A stretch of DNA of 64,000 bases from Archilochus colubris (Eukaryota > Chordata > Aves > Apodiformes > Trochilidae), in NCBI GenBank assembly GCA_023079485.1, contig CM041092.1, positions 15,389,127-15,453,126 on the forward strand, read 5' to 3'. A model generated the notes under the pieces. It did no database searches, was not told where the DNA came from, and saw only the letters and a program-made list of their open reading frames with translations. This document shows, piece by piece, positions 1 through 11,530 of this stretch. Positions within the stretch are counted from its first letter, which is position 1; the number at the start of each line of letters is the position of its first letter. The translations under genes were made by a program, and so were the position numbers.

Positions 1-3000
1 GAAGACTTCAGAAGATTGCAAATGCAAGCCCTCCACGGTTTTGGAGACTGACTGAACAGAAAGATTCCCCATGGAAAAACTTTTAATGTTAATTTGACAA
101 CCTTTAGGAGATGGCTTCATAGCAACCCTGAATTTATTTATTTATTTACCTTTCCAGAAATAGAAGACCCTTCTGGAGCAAGGATCATCTGAGATCACAT
201 ATTTATTTCAGAATCTGTGTTTTGAGTTACTTTCTTTCCTGTGGAGTACCCCATTTATGGAAGAGACACTGAGCATTTTGTGCACATACTAGGGTGCCCC
301 ATGAAGCCCCATTCTTCATGCATCTGTGACAGCAAGGAAACATATGTGAGCCAGTGGGCAGTGGCCATGGCAGAAAAACCCACCAGTCTGTATTGAATGC
401 AATGGTCTATCCTGTTCCTTTAGTCTATTGTTGACCTGTGACTGGGACACTGGTTATACAGAGTCCCAGGCTGGGAGAGAAGCCATGTTACTGCTAGTCA
501 GCTCATAGGTCTATTAAATTTATTTCATTCCCTCCATTCTTAGCACCACAGTTCTTCCTTTGCCCTAAGCCTTGACAAAAAGTTGGTTTGTTTGTCAAAG
601 CAGTGCAATTACTCTACATATATATTAATCTTCAATGTCAAGCCACTCGAGTTTTCCTCAAGGTGCTAGGGTAACAGCTAGCAAACAAAGCAGTGGGCAA
701 GTCAGTGTGCTCATTCCTCTTGGATGCATGTCATGATCTCAGTGCTTTTTGAGGCTTGGCTAAGGCTTCCAAGATCTCTCCCAGGGAATTCATGAGTACA
801 GATAGGATCTCTCTCCTTTGTGTGTTCAAGTTTATATTTTGCTTTGGTCTCAACATCCATACTGATATCGTATTTGATTTTTCATGAACCAACCCTCTGT
901 AGGTGAATACATGACTCAGAAGGAAGCTAATCACATCATTTACCTCCCTTCCCTCCTTAGCTGTCAATCACCTCTCTGCTTTTGTGACCCAGAGTTCAGT
1001 TGTCTTTCAGTTTATTTTCATTTTAATTTTTCTGATAATTAAATTTGGATTCCAGGCTTCACAAAAGCAAAAATGCTATTGCTGAGGTTGGGAATCAGTT
1101 CTACAGCTGTTATCTGACTCCAGCCAGAGGGCAAGTGATACCAACTTTGCTAGAGGATCAACAGGCCAAGAAACAAAAAGGGAGAGAAAACACAAGATCC
1201 CTTCCAAATTGCAGTTTGCCTGACTTGTCTGCTCTGTTTTTTAGGGGTGTTCTCTATGTGCTCTGGCACTTAAGTCAGCATATATTTCAACACATCTGTG
1301 TGTATTTTACCACATACATGCCAATGTAACAGGAGAAAAGCCATATGTTCACGTCACTGGTCTACTGCTTCTATACATGCCTGTGAATGTAATACTGGAT
1401 GTGTGAGCCACAGAAAAGAAATGGGGGAATATGACCAAACTGCTCTTTTCTAGCACACTGTGGAAACAGATGAAGATATTGAATAAGGTTTGGACCAGCT
1501 GCAATATGTGTCCTGCACAGAGCATACAAACTAACTTCAAAATTACTCCCTGGAAATGTCTCCGCTCACCTTAGCTCACTTTTCTTAGCTTGTCACTATA
1601 GATTTACAGGTGGGCTGCTGTTGGGTTAGCTGTAGCATAATCACAGGAAAAGGGGCACATATGCACAAGAATTACCATCCAGACTAAAGATCAGGTGGGA
1701 AGCAAGAAGATTATAGGAGCCCTCAAAGCATCATAAAGTTGGGGTCTGAACAAAAGCTCCTGGCTACTAGGTTCTGGCTTCTTATCACACAGCCTTCTTT
1801 CTGAGCAAGCAAAATATGCACATGACTTTCCAGGCACACATATAGGTCAGAACAAGGCAAGACACTCTCCTCCAGACACTGCTGTGTTACTTGGAAGCTG
1901 TCTGGCCCCTGGTCACTACCAACCAAAAGGTTCATGTGAGAACTAATCTGCTCCAGTGCAGAGTCAGACAGCACCACTCAAGTGGCTGATCCAGGTGATA
2001 TGAGCTAATCCAGCTTTCACTTGAAGCAGAGCTGACTGCCAGCAGAGCTGTGGGAGCAGTAATCCTTGGCTGAAGGGCTGTGCCACACATCTGCGATCTG
2101 TAATGGCTTCAACCAGCACAGCCACTTGCAGGCTGAACATCTGCTCCCAGCTATTTATAAAGGATAATTGGTACATCAACATGGTCATGTGTCTGCCTCT
2201 GCGTGACAAAAGACTTCACTAGTGACACTGCTCCCTGAAACCAGGGTTGCCTTTCCCCTCCTTTCCTTCCATCTCCCCAGACCTCACAGTCAAAGTTGCT
2301 GTGGAAAAAGTACCATCTGAGCTCAAGGTGGAGTGGGATGGAGTGGAGAGGATTGCACTAGGGCATTTCTCACCCTGTTCCCTCTTTCTCTCTGTGGTTA
2401 TGTATATGCACATGGCATTGTGTACTACCAGCTGGGGTGAGGCCTTGGAGAGGGAGCACCACTGATGGAGCTGAGCTTTGGAACAGTTCCATGGGAAGCT
2501 TCATGTTGAGGTACAGGCTGCTCCTCTTAGGTAATTGCCCAAGCTCCAGCCAAGTCCCTATCTGCAGGGAGCTGCACTTCCATTCCATAACACCTTGGCA
2601 TTATTCTGCTCTCATGAGTCAAACTGTTGAGCAAGTCAAAAGTACAGAAATGTGGAATGAATTATCTTTATAGATCAGATTATTCAATACCTCCAGCTTC
2701 CCTGATGTTTCCTTGCGGGATGTTTTTCTTTCAAAGTGATGAAGATTATTAGGCCTGCGGGCAAGCCATTATAGCTCTCTTTAGAGAGGGCTGGGAGTGA
2801 TAAATGGCTTTTCTACATCTTCCCCTTCCTATAAATTAATAACACTATCCCATCATTTCCCTTCCCCAGATTTTTTTCCATTCTTTGCTTGACCTCAAAG
2901 AGATGTCTTTGCACTGTCTTTTACAAGCTCTTTCTGAAAAGAAACCATCTAAAGAATAATAATAAGAAAAAATGTTATCTGTTACTGATTCACCCATTTT

Positions 3001-5545
3001 GGCCCACTGTTGGGGTCCAAACCCTTCAGGAAGGGGTTAATCATCATGGTGTCTTAGGTCCTCAGAAAATTGTGGAAGAAAATGACGATTCATTCAAGGA
3101 GACCAGATGGGAGCTGGCTGCTGGACGGCAACAGCACATGGCTCACATAGCGTTAAGCTTGCATCACTCTTTCCATTATAAATACTGAGCCTGTTTGGGC
3201 TCCAGAATATCAGCTTAAGGATGAGCAATATTTATTTTCAAATATTGTGCAAAATACTTTGAGTCTTTTTGGAAACCCAAGGTGATGGGGGGGAGGGAGG
3301 CAAGGCATGCTGGATCCTTTCCTCGTTTGCAAAGTATTCAAACTGTTTTGTTGCTAAAGTTCCAGACCAAAATGGGTTTAATTTTAAGCAAATATTTATT
3401 CCTTCTTCAGTCAGGAGGGCTGAGGCAGAAATAAAAGCACCAGTGTTTGACCTCTATTAAGAAAGTTCAGGCTGTGCAAAAAATGCATGTGGTAGATGAA
3501 CCAGACTCCAGAGTGAAACAGAGAGAGAAAGATAGGGGAGCACTCTGTGGTGGCCTGGAGATAAAACTAACAACAATATTATTTTGTAGAAGCTCTTACA
3601 GGGGACCCTCAGACTGCCCTTAGTCTTTATATGGGTATAGGAAATGACAGCTCCTCTTCCAAACCCATCAGCTAATGCTGACTTACTCTAACTGGACACA
3701 GTTCAGCCTCAGTTTCTCTAGCAGGACAAGGAACCAGTGGAAGCGGGAAGCTGACAGTCTGAGAAAGAGTATGAAGGAAAGGAATTGTATGCCTTTTGTG
3801 TTCTCTTTCGCAAGAACAACCATTAAGAGAAAATAATTACCCAAAAGCACCTAGGTAAGGTGGTTCCTTACAAAGCATTTCATGAAACAATTTATCACTT
3901 GTGATATAAACATTAAATCTGATACTCCTTCTAAAGATTCAGGCTTCCTTAGACTATTCAGTGAGGAAGCAGTTCCTGATACTAATTCAGACTTGAAACT
4001 GTGTTATTTATGTTACTGTCTGGCCTCTGAAAATTGCGCACTGCTTTCTGATTTGAACATTCCATATGCCTCTGTTTCCTGTGGAAGACCAGGAGAAAAT
4101 CTGGTCCTACAAACCATGGAGAATACAATTTTTCTTGAAGCTGTTATGATTTCCAGAGGATTGGCTGTGGCTGATAGTTTTTGTGCGTAAGGATCAAACC
4201 TCAGGTTTATTTGAAATGTGTGAAGTGATACTCATGTTCCCCTGAGTATGTTTCTTCTGATGACCATTTTGAGGCAGAGCAACAGGGAATATTTATCCTT
4301 CCTCTTATGCAATCTCCTTACTACCTAGTACTGTATAGCTGTCAATTGCTACTTCAGCTATGTCCCAGCTTCTGGAGTCCATCATGGACCCAAACACCCC
4401 AAGCCTTTGCGTTAATACTAGGCATGATTAACAACCTGATTTTTATCCAAACAGATGAACACTTTGCAGTCTACAAAACTGCAACAGAAAGTTGATCAGT
4501 ACACCCATTTCTCTAACCAAAGGAATCACCTCTAGGGTTATGCATGATTTCTTTTCAGTTCAGAAGGCTTCTCTTTGGCTTCATGGTGGGATTGCAGCCA
4601 TTTTCCAAAGGGCCACAATGAACTGAAGACATTTCCCAGCTCTGTATCTATTTCCCAGAGGAGATGGGAGAATTTTAAACCACTGAGATCTAGTTCAACC
4701 CTAACTTTTATTCTAGGAGCCTGCACTAGCTGTTCTTACTGGCAGAGGCAACATCAAGGTTTTTCACTTGAGTAAAGTTCTCATTATGCCCTGGACCTAC
4801 GCAAACAATTCTGCTGTCTAACTCCATTCACCTTTGTGAGCTTTCTACAGACTTGGAGAGATTTGGATCACACCTACAAAGCCTTTCACTGCAGCTATAT
4901 TCAAGTCTGTTAGTTCAGATTTCAGTCTCATATGAGATATCATACCTCAGGCAGTGACATACACATGAACAGCAGCACATCTTGCACTCAGCAGCTGGCC
5001 TAAGCTAATCATCAGTATCTACTGACACAGACCTCAGTGTAACTCCCTGTGCTGATCTGATCTGTTTATAACACAGCGGTGGTAAAAATAAATGTATTGT
5101 CTTTTAGGGAACTACTCAATAGTTCCTGCTCTTGATTGCATGATTCATGTAATCAAAGAAAGAAATGTAAATTAAATATACCAAAATATAAATGCTATAA
5201 ATAATATATTTTAGAGAGTATTTATAGAGAAAGCCCCCATTACGGTAGGAGAGGAAAAAGCCCTCATTGACTCCTGCCTTCTTTTCCACAAAAGTAAACT
5301 GCTTGACTTTGTTGTCCTGGATTGCATTCATTTACAATAAGGACTGCTGACCTCCCAAGCCCCTAACTTACCTCCTTCTCTTTTTTCTTACAAACACTAC
5401 TTTTTTCTGCATTAAAAACCATTGTGCAACAGCAAGGGCACAGAGTAGGGCTAGCAAGTTTTTTTCCCAGCCTTTCTATGGCACTGCATGTCCTTGTTGC
5501 TCTGTTTGCACTAAAGAAGCATTGAACAGTACATCAGTAGATCAA
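1..5545. other. Non-coding stretch, no recognisable gene
   Basis: All frames are broken every few tens of codons, and none of the short open frames (up to about 100 residues) resembles a family I know. No CpG-rich promoter is visible. The only internal structure I noticed is a block around 2690-2840 with low-complexity-free, AT-rich sequence that reads like a conserved non-coding element (listed separately). Intergenic or intronic. Confidence 0.75.
2660..2845. other. Possible conserved non-coding element
   Basis: The stretch contains closely packed AT-rich motifs (AGATTATTCAATAC, GAAGATTATTAGGCC, a TAAATTAATAAC motif near 2832). It also has a small inverted repeat, CTCTCTTTAGAGAG, at about 2776-2789. 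It lacks simple-repeat character and has no coding frame. In vertebrates such blocks are often enhancers. This is inference from composition only; an alignment to other birds would decide it. Confidence 0.2.
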
Positions 5546-5746
5546 TTTTTTTTTCTTTTTTCCTTTTTTTACTTTTTTCCTTTTTTCTTTTTTTTTTTAT
5601 CTTTTTCTTCTTTTTTCTTTTTCCTTTTTTCTTTTTCCTTTTTTCTTCTTTATTTTCTTTCTTTCTTCTTTTTTCTTCTTTATTTTATGTTTTTTCTTTT
5701 CTATTTTTTTTTCTTTTTTCTTTTTTTTTTTTTTTTTTCTTTTTCT
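5546..5746. repeat. T-rich low-complexity tract (~200 bp)
   Basis: Almost uninterrupted T with scattered C and a few A, followed directly by seven G at 5747-5753. It explains the long low-complexity open frames on both strands here, which are not genes. It could be a degenerate poly-A tail of a minus-strand retrocopy whose body would lie to the right, but I see no recognisable body there. Repeat-slippage expansion is equally likely. Confidence 0.9.
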
Positions 5747-5753
5747 GGGGGGG

Positions 5754-7629
5754 AATGATGGTGGGAAGTGGAGCTGGAGACAGTTACAGGAGGCAAGTGA
5801 CACAAGACAGACCTGCAGAAGGGATGAAACCACTATAACACTGCAATGTTGCAGCTTGAGATTAACCTCTGATCTCCCCATAGACTTTAGTGCATTTGCT
5901 GTCTATAGTTAGCATGCTTCTCTTTGGGTTTCAACTAGGATTAAGCAATTTAAGGTTAATAAAACAGCTTTCTCCTTTTTCTCTTTATTGAGAGAAGCAA
6001 AGTATATACATAATTTCAGAGATTCACCCTTTAGGAGATACTGTAGGAAAAGAGAGTTAAAAATAAAGTCTCTGAATCTGAGATATTTATCGTGGGAAAG
6101 GTGCAATTAATTTCTCTGCTTTATCACTTAGGATCTGTTGCCTGATTTGTAAGGCAGAGAGCTGGTGGCATCTAAGTGCTCATTGATACCACCTTCTCCT
6201 CACACAGGGTGTTAGAATGTCTTTTTTGGATGGAGGGCATGTTTAATTTTTAAGACAACATATATTTTGGAAGAATATAGACTTAATCCTTTCCCTTTAT
6301 GATACTGATGGGACACTCCTGTCCCTTTCTGAAAATTTTCTCATAATCCTACAAGGAAAGAGAAATGTCCTCAGTGGAAAGTTTCCTCCTTGCAGTTCTT
6401 TCTCCTTCTCTAGATCATCTTCTCTTCCAAGCTGAGATGGCAGCAGCAAAGTTTTGGGGGACATAAAGTTCAACACTGGTGATTCTGGCTTGTTTCTCTC
6501 CCCTGCAGGGGCTGGGAAAACAGGCTGCAACATCCAGCAATTAAAGAAAAATAAATGTGGGATCAGTCTTAAGATGATCACATACTCTGTAACACATGCT
6601 GCTGCCAGGATCTGCAAATATTTGTGTGATCAGGCTCCACAGGGTTTAGAGCAATAAGGACTGATTTGCTCTCCCACAACCTCCCTCTCTGTTACTCCTC
6701 CACCCCTGCTGTTTCCAAGTCCTCCCAGGTTTCAGGATAAAACACACAACAGTTTATTATTTAGTCAAAACACTTGGGTGACCTTGGAGGTAGAAGTGTC
6801 TGGCCAAATGACATTTTAGCATTTGCTCAAGCACACCCTTCCCTATTCCACAGCTCCTGTGGATCCTGCTAGTCGCAGTTATGTTTTTAATATTATTATT
6901 TTCTTTTCTCCCAGTCCTCCACCCTAGAGCAATTAAGTGATTTTTTTTTTCCCTTTCAAGGGTTGTGTCAATGAACAGTCAAAGAATGAGATGTGAACCT
7001 GCATAGAAGAACCTTTGGCAAAACCTTTGAATGCTGTGCATCTGTATGAGAAGAGAAATGTTAGGAGTAGTTAGCAAAAAATGAATAGCCCTGATCCAAC
7101 CCTGTGATTCTTCTCCTGCCAAGTTCTCCAGTACTCACTCAATGATCCAGCAGAGCTTTGGCAAGGCTCTCTGTTAAAGCTTTCTTCCCCCTGTTTACCT
7201 GCTATCCAGCTTAATTGGGAAACTGTGAGTTCAATAGGAAATGGTCATTAAGGCTTCAGGTCAGGCTAGCAACAACAGGCCAGAGTCAAAACAAATCTAA
7301 GCCCACCACCACCACAACAAGGCTATGTGGCCCTGATGCAGGAGGGACTGGGGGGAAGGAGTGAAACCACTGCTCCACGCTTCCTCTGAGCTACTCTTGT
7401 CCCTCCTTGTTGGATGTGGAGCTGTGCCCTCCATACAGTGAGGAGAGGACCTGGTACTTGGAAACAGTGAAAGCAGATTCCTTCTCAAGTTGTGCAATGA
7501 TTGCTTTCTCATCTTTCTGTCTGCAGTTGACTATCATGCCCATGGACAGTTTCACCACTGTTCAGACCCACTGCAGGAAACCAGGCAGCTTTGCCAGTGC
7601 AGATCTTGACTCATCTGTAATATCCCTCA
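5754..7629. other. Non-coding stretch, no recognisable gene
   Basis: No coding frame above about 100 codons and no element I can name. There is an (ATT)n-like stretch near 6888-6900 and a T run near 6941-6950. The sequence is otherwise unique-looking. Confidence 0.7.
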
Positions 7630-7785
7630 GTTATTTGCTCATCTCACCTGTGACCTGGTTTAGTGGTGGGCTTGGCAGTAGTTTAGGGACAGGGTTTAGC
7701 AGTGGACTTGGCAGTGCTAAGTTAATGGTTGGACTTCATCACCTTCAAGTTCTTTTCCAATGAAAATGATTCTATGATTCTATGA
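7630..7785 (+). mobile_element. CR1 LINE 3' end fragment
   Basis: The strand reads 'GACCTGGTTTAGTGGTGGGC ... TTAATGGTTGGACTTCATC' followed by 'TTCTTTTCCAA' and ends in two octamer units, ATTCTATGATTCTATGA (7769-7785). This is the typical avian CR1 3' untranslated end, in plus orientation and 5'-truncated as usual. The 5' edge is uncertain. A unit of about 24 bp occurs twice (7657-7680 and 7693-7716), so this copy has an internal 36-bp-period duplication that a standard CR1 end lacks. It encodes no protein. Confidence 0.88.
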
Positions 7786-8716
7786 GCTACACCAGTCATT
7801 CCCAGCTAACTGGACCCAGTGCCACCTACGTACAACTCAGCCTGCATGCAGCTGACATTTCCTTCAGTTTTCTTCCAGAGCTGACATCCAAGCTGCTGAT
7901 ATACTGGTGTCACCTGAAAGATGCTTTACTCGGGAAGAAAGGAGCTATGTGAACGCACACATTTTAGGTGAACTGACTTGCTTAAAGGGTTTCTCAGATG
8001 CTTGGCAATACATGCCACTTTTTTCCCCCTCCAAGAAGCTCATGCAGACCTACCAAGAAAGTCTGCCTTCCAAAAGAGGGACGCACTGCTGATGTTTAGC
8101 TGGGAAGCAGCAATGGCAGCCAAGACAAAGTGTAACAAAGATTTCACACATGGAAAAAAAGGTGCTGCTCAGTCTACAATAAACCTTCTGGTGCAAGGGA
8201 AGCAATCAAAGGTCACAAAATTTCCTCCTGCCCTCCACCCCAATTTGAATCTTCCCCCTTCTTCCATTCATCACATCTAACCAGTGCTTGCAGCAATGGC
8301 CAGCAATTAGTGTTTTACTGACTCCTTAGTCAAAGTGCTGCTTCTATGTTATAAAGCATTTAAGCACTCCAGGCTTACCTTGAAACCTGACTTAGTCTTC
8401 CAAGTTACCTCAGCTTCAGGGAATAAATTCAGCTGGTGGGAACTATCCCAGCTTCTAAATTAGGTAGACAGATTGAGTCTTTAATGTGTAGCAGAGACAC
8501 AGAGCTGAGCTTAACTCTTCACTTACTAGAGGTGAGGCAAGTGCTCACGAGGTCTGAGCTCATGTTTTTATTATGAGATGTCCTCTCCCTCACCCTAAGT
8601 CCTCCTAAGCGAGGCGGAGCAAAGGTCAGTGAAGGCAAGACCCACAGTAAAGTGAAAGACTTATTATGCATCACTATCCATTTCCTTTGTTCATTTTCTC
8701 TTCTCTTTCCCTTCAG

Positions 8717-8907
8717 GTTGCAAAACCACTATGCAAGGCATAGCATAGGCACAGCCCAGTCTTGCATCTTTGGAATATGCCTAATGAGCTCCAGATCCTA
8801 CAGTAAACTTAAAACATAGAGTGGGAGAAAATGCTTAGTGGGAGAAGAGTTTTCTGAGCTAGACAGCAAAGGCAGGAGATCCAGTGGTTGCAAGGTGAAA
8901 GAAGAAG
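8717..8907 (+). other. Candidate exon by splice signals only
   Basis: A long pyrimidine run ending in TTTCCCTTCAG (AG at 8715-8716) is a textbook 3' splice site. A donor-like AAG|GTAAAC follows, with GT at 8908-8909; an alternative AAG|GTGAAA lies about 14 bp earlier. The interval has no long reading frame, so if it is real it is more likely part of a non-coding transcript. Such pairs also arise by chance in a sequence of this length. No RNA evidence is available here. Confidence 0.15.
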
Positions 8908-9406
8908 GTAAACTAGAAAATGAGCTGCATGGCTCTGACTTTAAGCATAAGGATAATTAACCACTGCAAAAGATTCACTAAACATTTGGTGAAATCAAGG
9001 CAGGGAGTTGTCTTAAGATTTGCATGCTGGTTCAACCACAAAATTACAAGCATAAAAGTGGGAATTACTGAGTGAGGCTTTCTAGTCCATGAAAGGGAAC
9101 AGAACAATTAGAAGAACACTTTTTTATTTTTTATTTTTCTTGCTGTAGAATGCATAAATATTTTTAGGAAATAGGAATAAAATAAGTCAAAATGTTGTCT
9201 TTTTTTAAAAAAAACAGTTTTAAAGCAGCAATTCTAGAATATTTCTGGCTTTCTGAAAGAGTAGAGAAGAGGTTATTGAAGGGCATCCTAGAAGACTCCA
9301 AGGTCAAAAATATGAAAATGGAAGCTGAGGTGGGGCGAGTGGATGGAAAACCTTTCTTCTTCAACATGTAAAGTGTTCTCTGCAACTCATCTTTTCATTA
9401 AAATAC

Positions 9407-9445
9407 AAGAAAGGAAAGGAAGGGAAGAGAAGGGAAGGGAAGGGA
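9407..9445. repeat. Purine tract, (GGGAA)n-like microsatellite
   Basis: An uninterrupted A/G run of about 39 bp with units GGAAA, GGGAA and GGGAAGA. This is an ordinary microsatellite, flanked by unique sequence. Confidence 0.9.
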
Positions 9446-9543
9446 TATAATTGACAAATAGTCTTGCCAGCTCCTGTCACCATTAAATCTCTGTTTCAAA
9501 CAGATACACAGGAAAGGATTTTGAAACAGTGGAAATTAAATAA

Positions 9544-9774
9544 TCATTCTGGTCTCTTCAGAACTCAGATTATGTTCCTTATGCCATTCCCCACGAGCCA
9601 TACTTTATGGAGTTTGCTTTGGAGTTCTTTCTGAAGAGACCGAACTTAAGATCCATCCGGCTATTCCAGCTCCTGCATGCCTGCTATAATTTTGTGGTTT
9701 CGTACATGTGGATACTAATGCAGCTTTCCAGGGCTCATGGCCTGTCAGGGTGCATGAGAGTCAGCATGGTTTGA
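9544..9774 (+). other. Exon-like open frame without start codon, unidentified
   Basis: After an in-frame TAA at 9541-9543 the frame is open for 76 codons to a TGA at 9772-9774. A plausible 3' splice site, TCTGGTCTCTTCAG (AG at 9560-9561), precedes the most protein-like part. The peptide is rich in aromatic and hydrophobic residues, with segments such as YVPYAIPHEPYFMEF, FFLKRPNLR and LLHACYNFVVSYMWILMQL. The last could form a membrane helix. I do not recognise the family, and no good donor site precedes the stop. It may be a decayed exon, a retrocopy remnant or chance; chance is the default. Confidence 0.15.
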
Positions 9775-11439
9775 CCTAGGGAGAGGAATGACTTCGTGCT
9801 GATCAGCTCTAAGGTAGGAATTAGATCAGCTGTATAGTGAAAATTCAGTTCCCTCTAGGTTCTGAGGTAGCAATGACTGGTTGCCTTCAACAATGACTGT
9901 TATTACTGTCTAGTTTCTTGCCAGGTAATTTGGCTGTACCTCCAGATTTCTGTTGGAGATAAGCTGGAGGTGTTCACACTGCTATACTGGGAGTATCAGC
10001 TAGATTGCACCATGATTAGCTCCAAGGCCTTCCCGCAGACAAGTAATGTGGACAGGCTGCATATTTGACCTAAGAATCTCTTCTATGCCTTAGTTCAAAG
10101 ACAATCTCTTTGACCTTGAAGATGTCCTTCAGGAGGGCTCTTACACAGGCTCCTTAGATCTGAGGGATCTGGTTCATCTCAAGTTACATGTTGCATTACA
10201 TTCACAGCATTGCAAGCACACCATCCTCTAGAGTACTTAGTGTTTTGTAGCAAAACCCTGCATAAATGCTTTAACTTCTGAGCAGAAGGCTTTAACCAGC
10301 CGCATCCACACTCCAGAAGTTTCAGGCCTCCTTGTAGAGAAACCGCTGAACCCAGAGAGGGGTGTGACACAAGAACACAGCACTTGCTCCTTGAACCTGC
10401 CAATAGGCCACTGTGAAATAATTTCAGGGCCGAGATAGGAGGATACAGACAGCCCATGGGGAACCAGGGGAGATGCCTACCCACAGCTGTGCAACCCCAG
10501 CCTTGGGACAGCCATGCGACATGACAATCTGTGAAGTCCATTTAATTCCATCTCAGCACAACCTGGAGTTTAACAACAGATGTACAGTTTTTACAGGCAA
10601 TAACTTGAAGAGAGATATTCAAGCTTTGTTTCAAGTTCAGTACAGTTGTATGGAACACTGAGCTGCTCAGAAGAACAGATTTTTTTTAATGAATTACAAA
10701 ATCAATGTGAGAGACTGAAAATCAGAGTAAGATTGAAATTAATCCTCTTCAGGTGAGCAATGGAAGCCACCAGTTAAAAACAGAAAGAAAACAGACAGAA
10801 AGAAAATGGAGATGGTATGAAAGGCAAACACACCCAGGGGACTGGAATTATAGAAGGAGGAAGAAGTGTGGAGGAGTGTGTCTGAAAAGTGTTGTCTGAA
10901 GTGCAGGATCAGCCCAAAATGTTTCCCAGAGCAAAAGAAGAGCTGTGAAAAGTGGACATCTTTTCTATCAGTATGGAGTGGTCCTGAGCAGAACCACAGC
11001 AAAGGTGAAACAAAGGTGAGGTGTGATACCAAGATACACACGAGCCCTGGAAGGCGCTTTGACTGTACCAGAACAGGAGCTGCAGAGGTGTAGGAGTCTG
11101 GAGGTGACTGAAATGAGGAACAGGACTGTGTGCATGCTGTAGGTGCTGAAGGTTCTCTTTGCTGCTTTGTTTCAGAGCTAGACAGTTGAGGTGATTTTGT
11201 GGAGGAAATGGTTACATCTGAATCCACCAAGACACAGACAAAGTAGTGGGAACTAGGGACTGAATTAAGCCCTTCTAACCTAAAAAGGAGTCCACGTGTC
11301 ACCACCCTCGTAAGAGTGCCTGGCTTCCTACTTTTTACTGGAAGTTATTCTCACAGTACCCTGATGAAGCAGGGAAGCATTCGCTGTGTTTTTCCAGACA
11401 AACAAAGCACTGAGTAGATTCAGTAATTACTCTGGGGAA

Positions 11440-11530
11440 TTTCCTTTGTCACTACCCACGTGTTTTCAATGTGATGTTGGTTTCTGGCTGGCCCTGGTTT
11501 TACTTTGATCCACTAGACCATCTTCTTCAG
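11440..11530 (+). repeat. Possible old SINE/LINE tail remnant
   Basis: The segment ending GATCCACTAGACCATCTTCTTC resembles the end of ancient amniote MIR/L3-type repeats, which read like 'AACCACTAGACCATGCTGCC'. The upstream part is too degraded to align by eye. Weak call. Confidence 0.25.

Noticed and set aside
5522..5881. Phe-rich plus frame and Lys-rich minus frame
   Set aside because: Direct translation of the T-rich tract.
10739..11305. 188-codon minus-strand frame
   Set aside because: No domain, Ser/Phe-rich composition and no splice or promoter context. Frames of this size are occasionally expected by chance in 64 kb.
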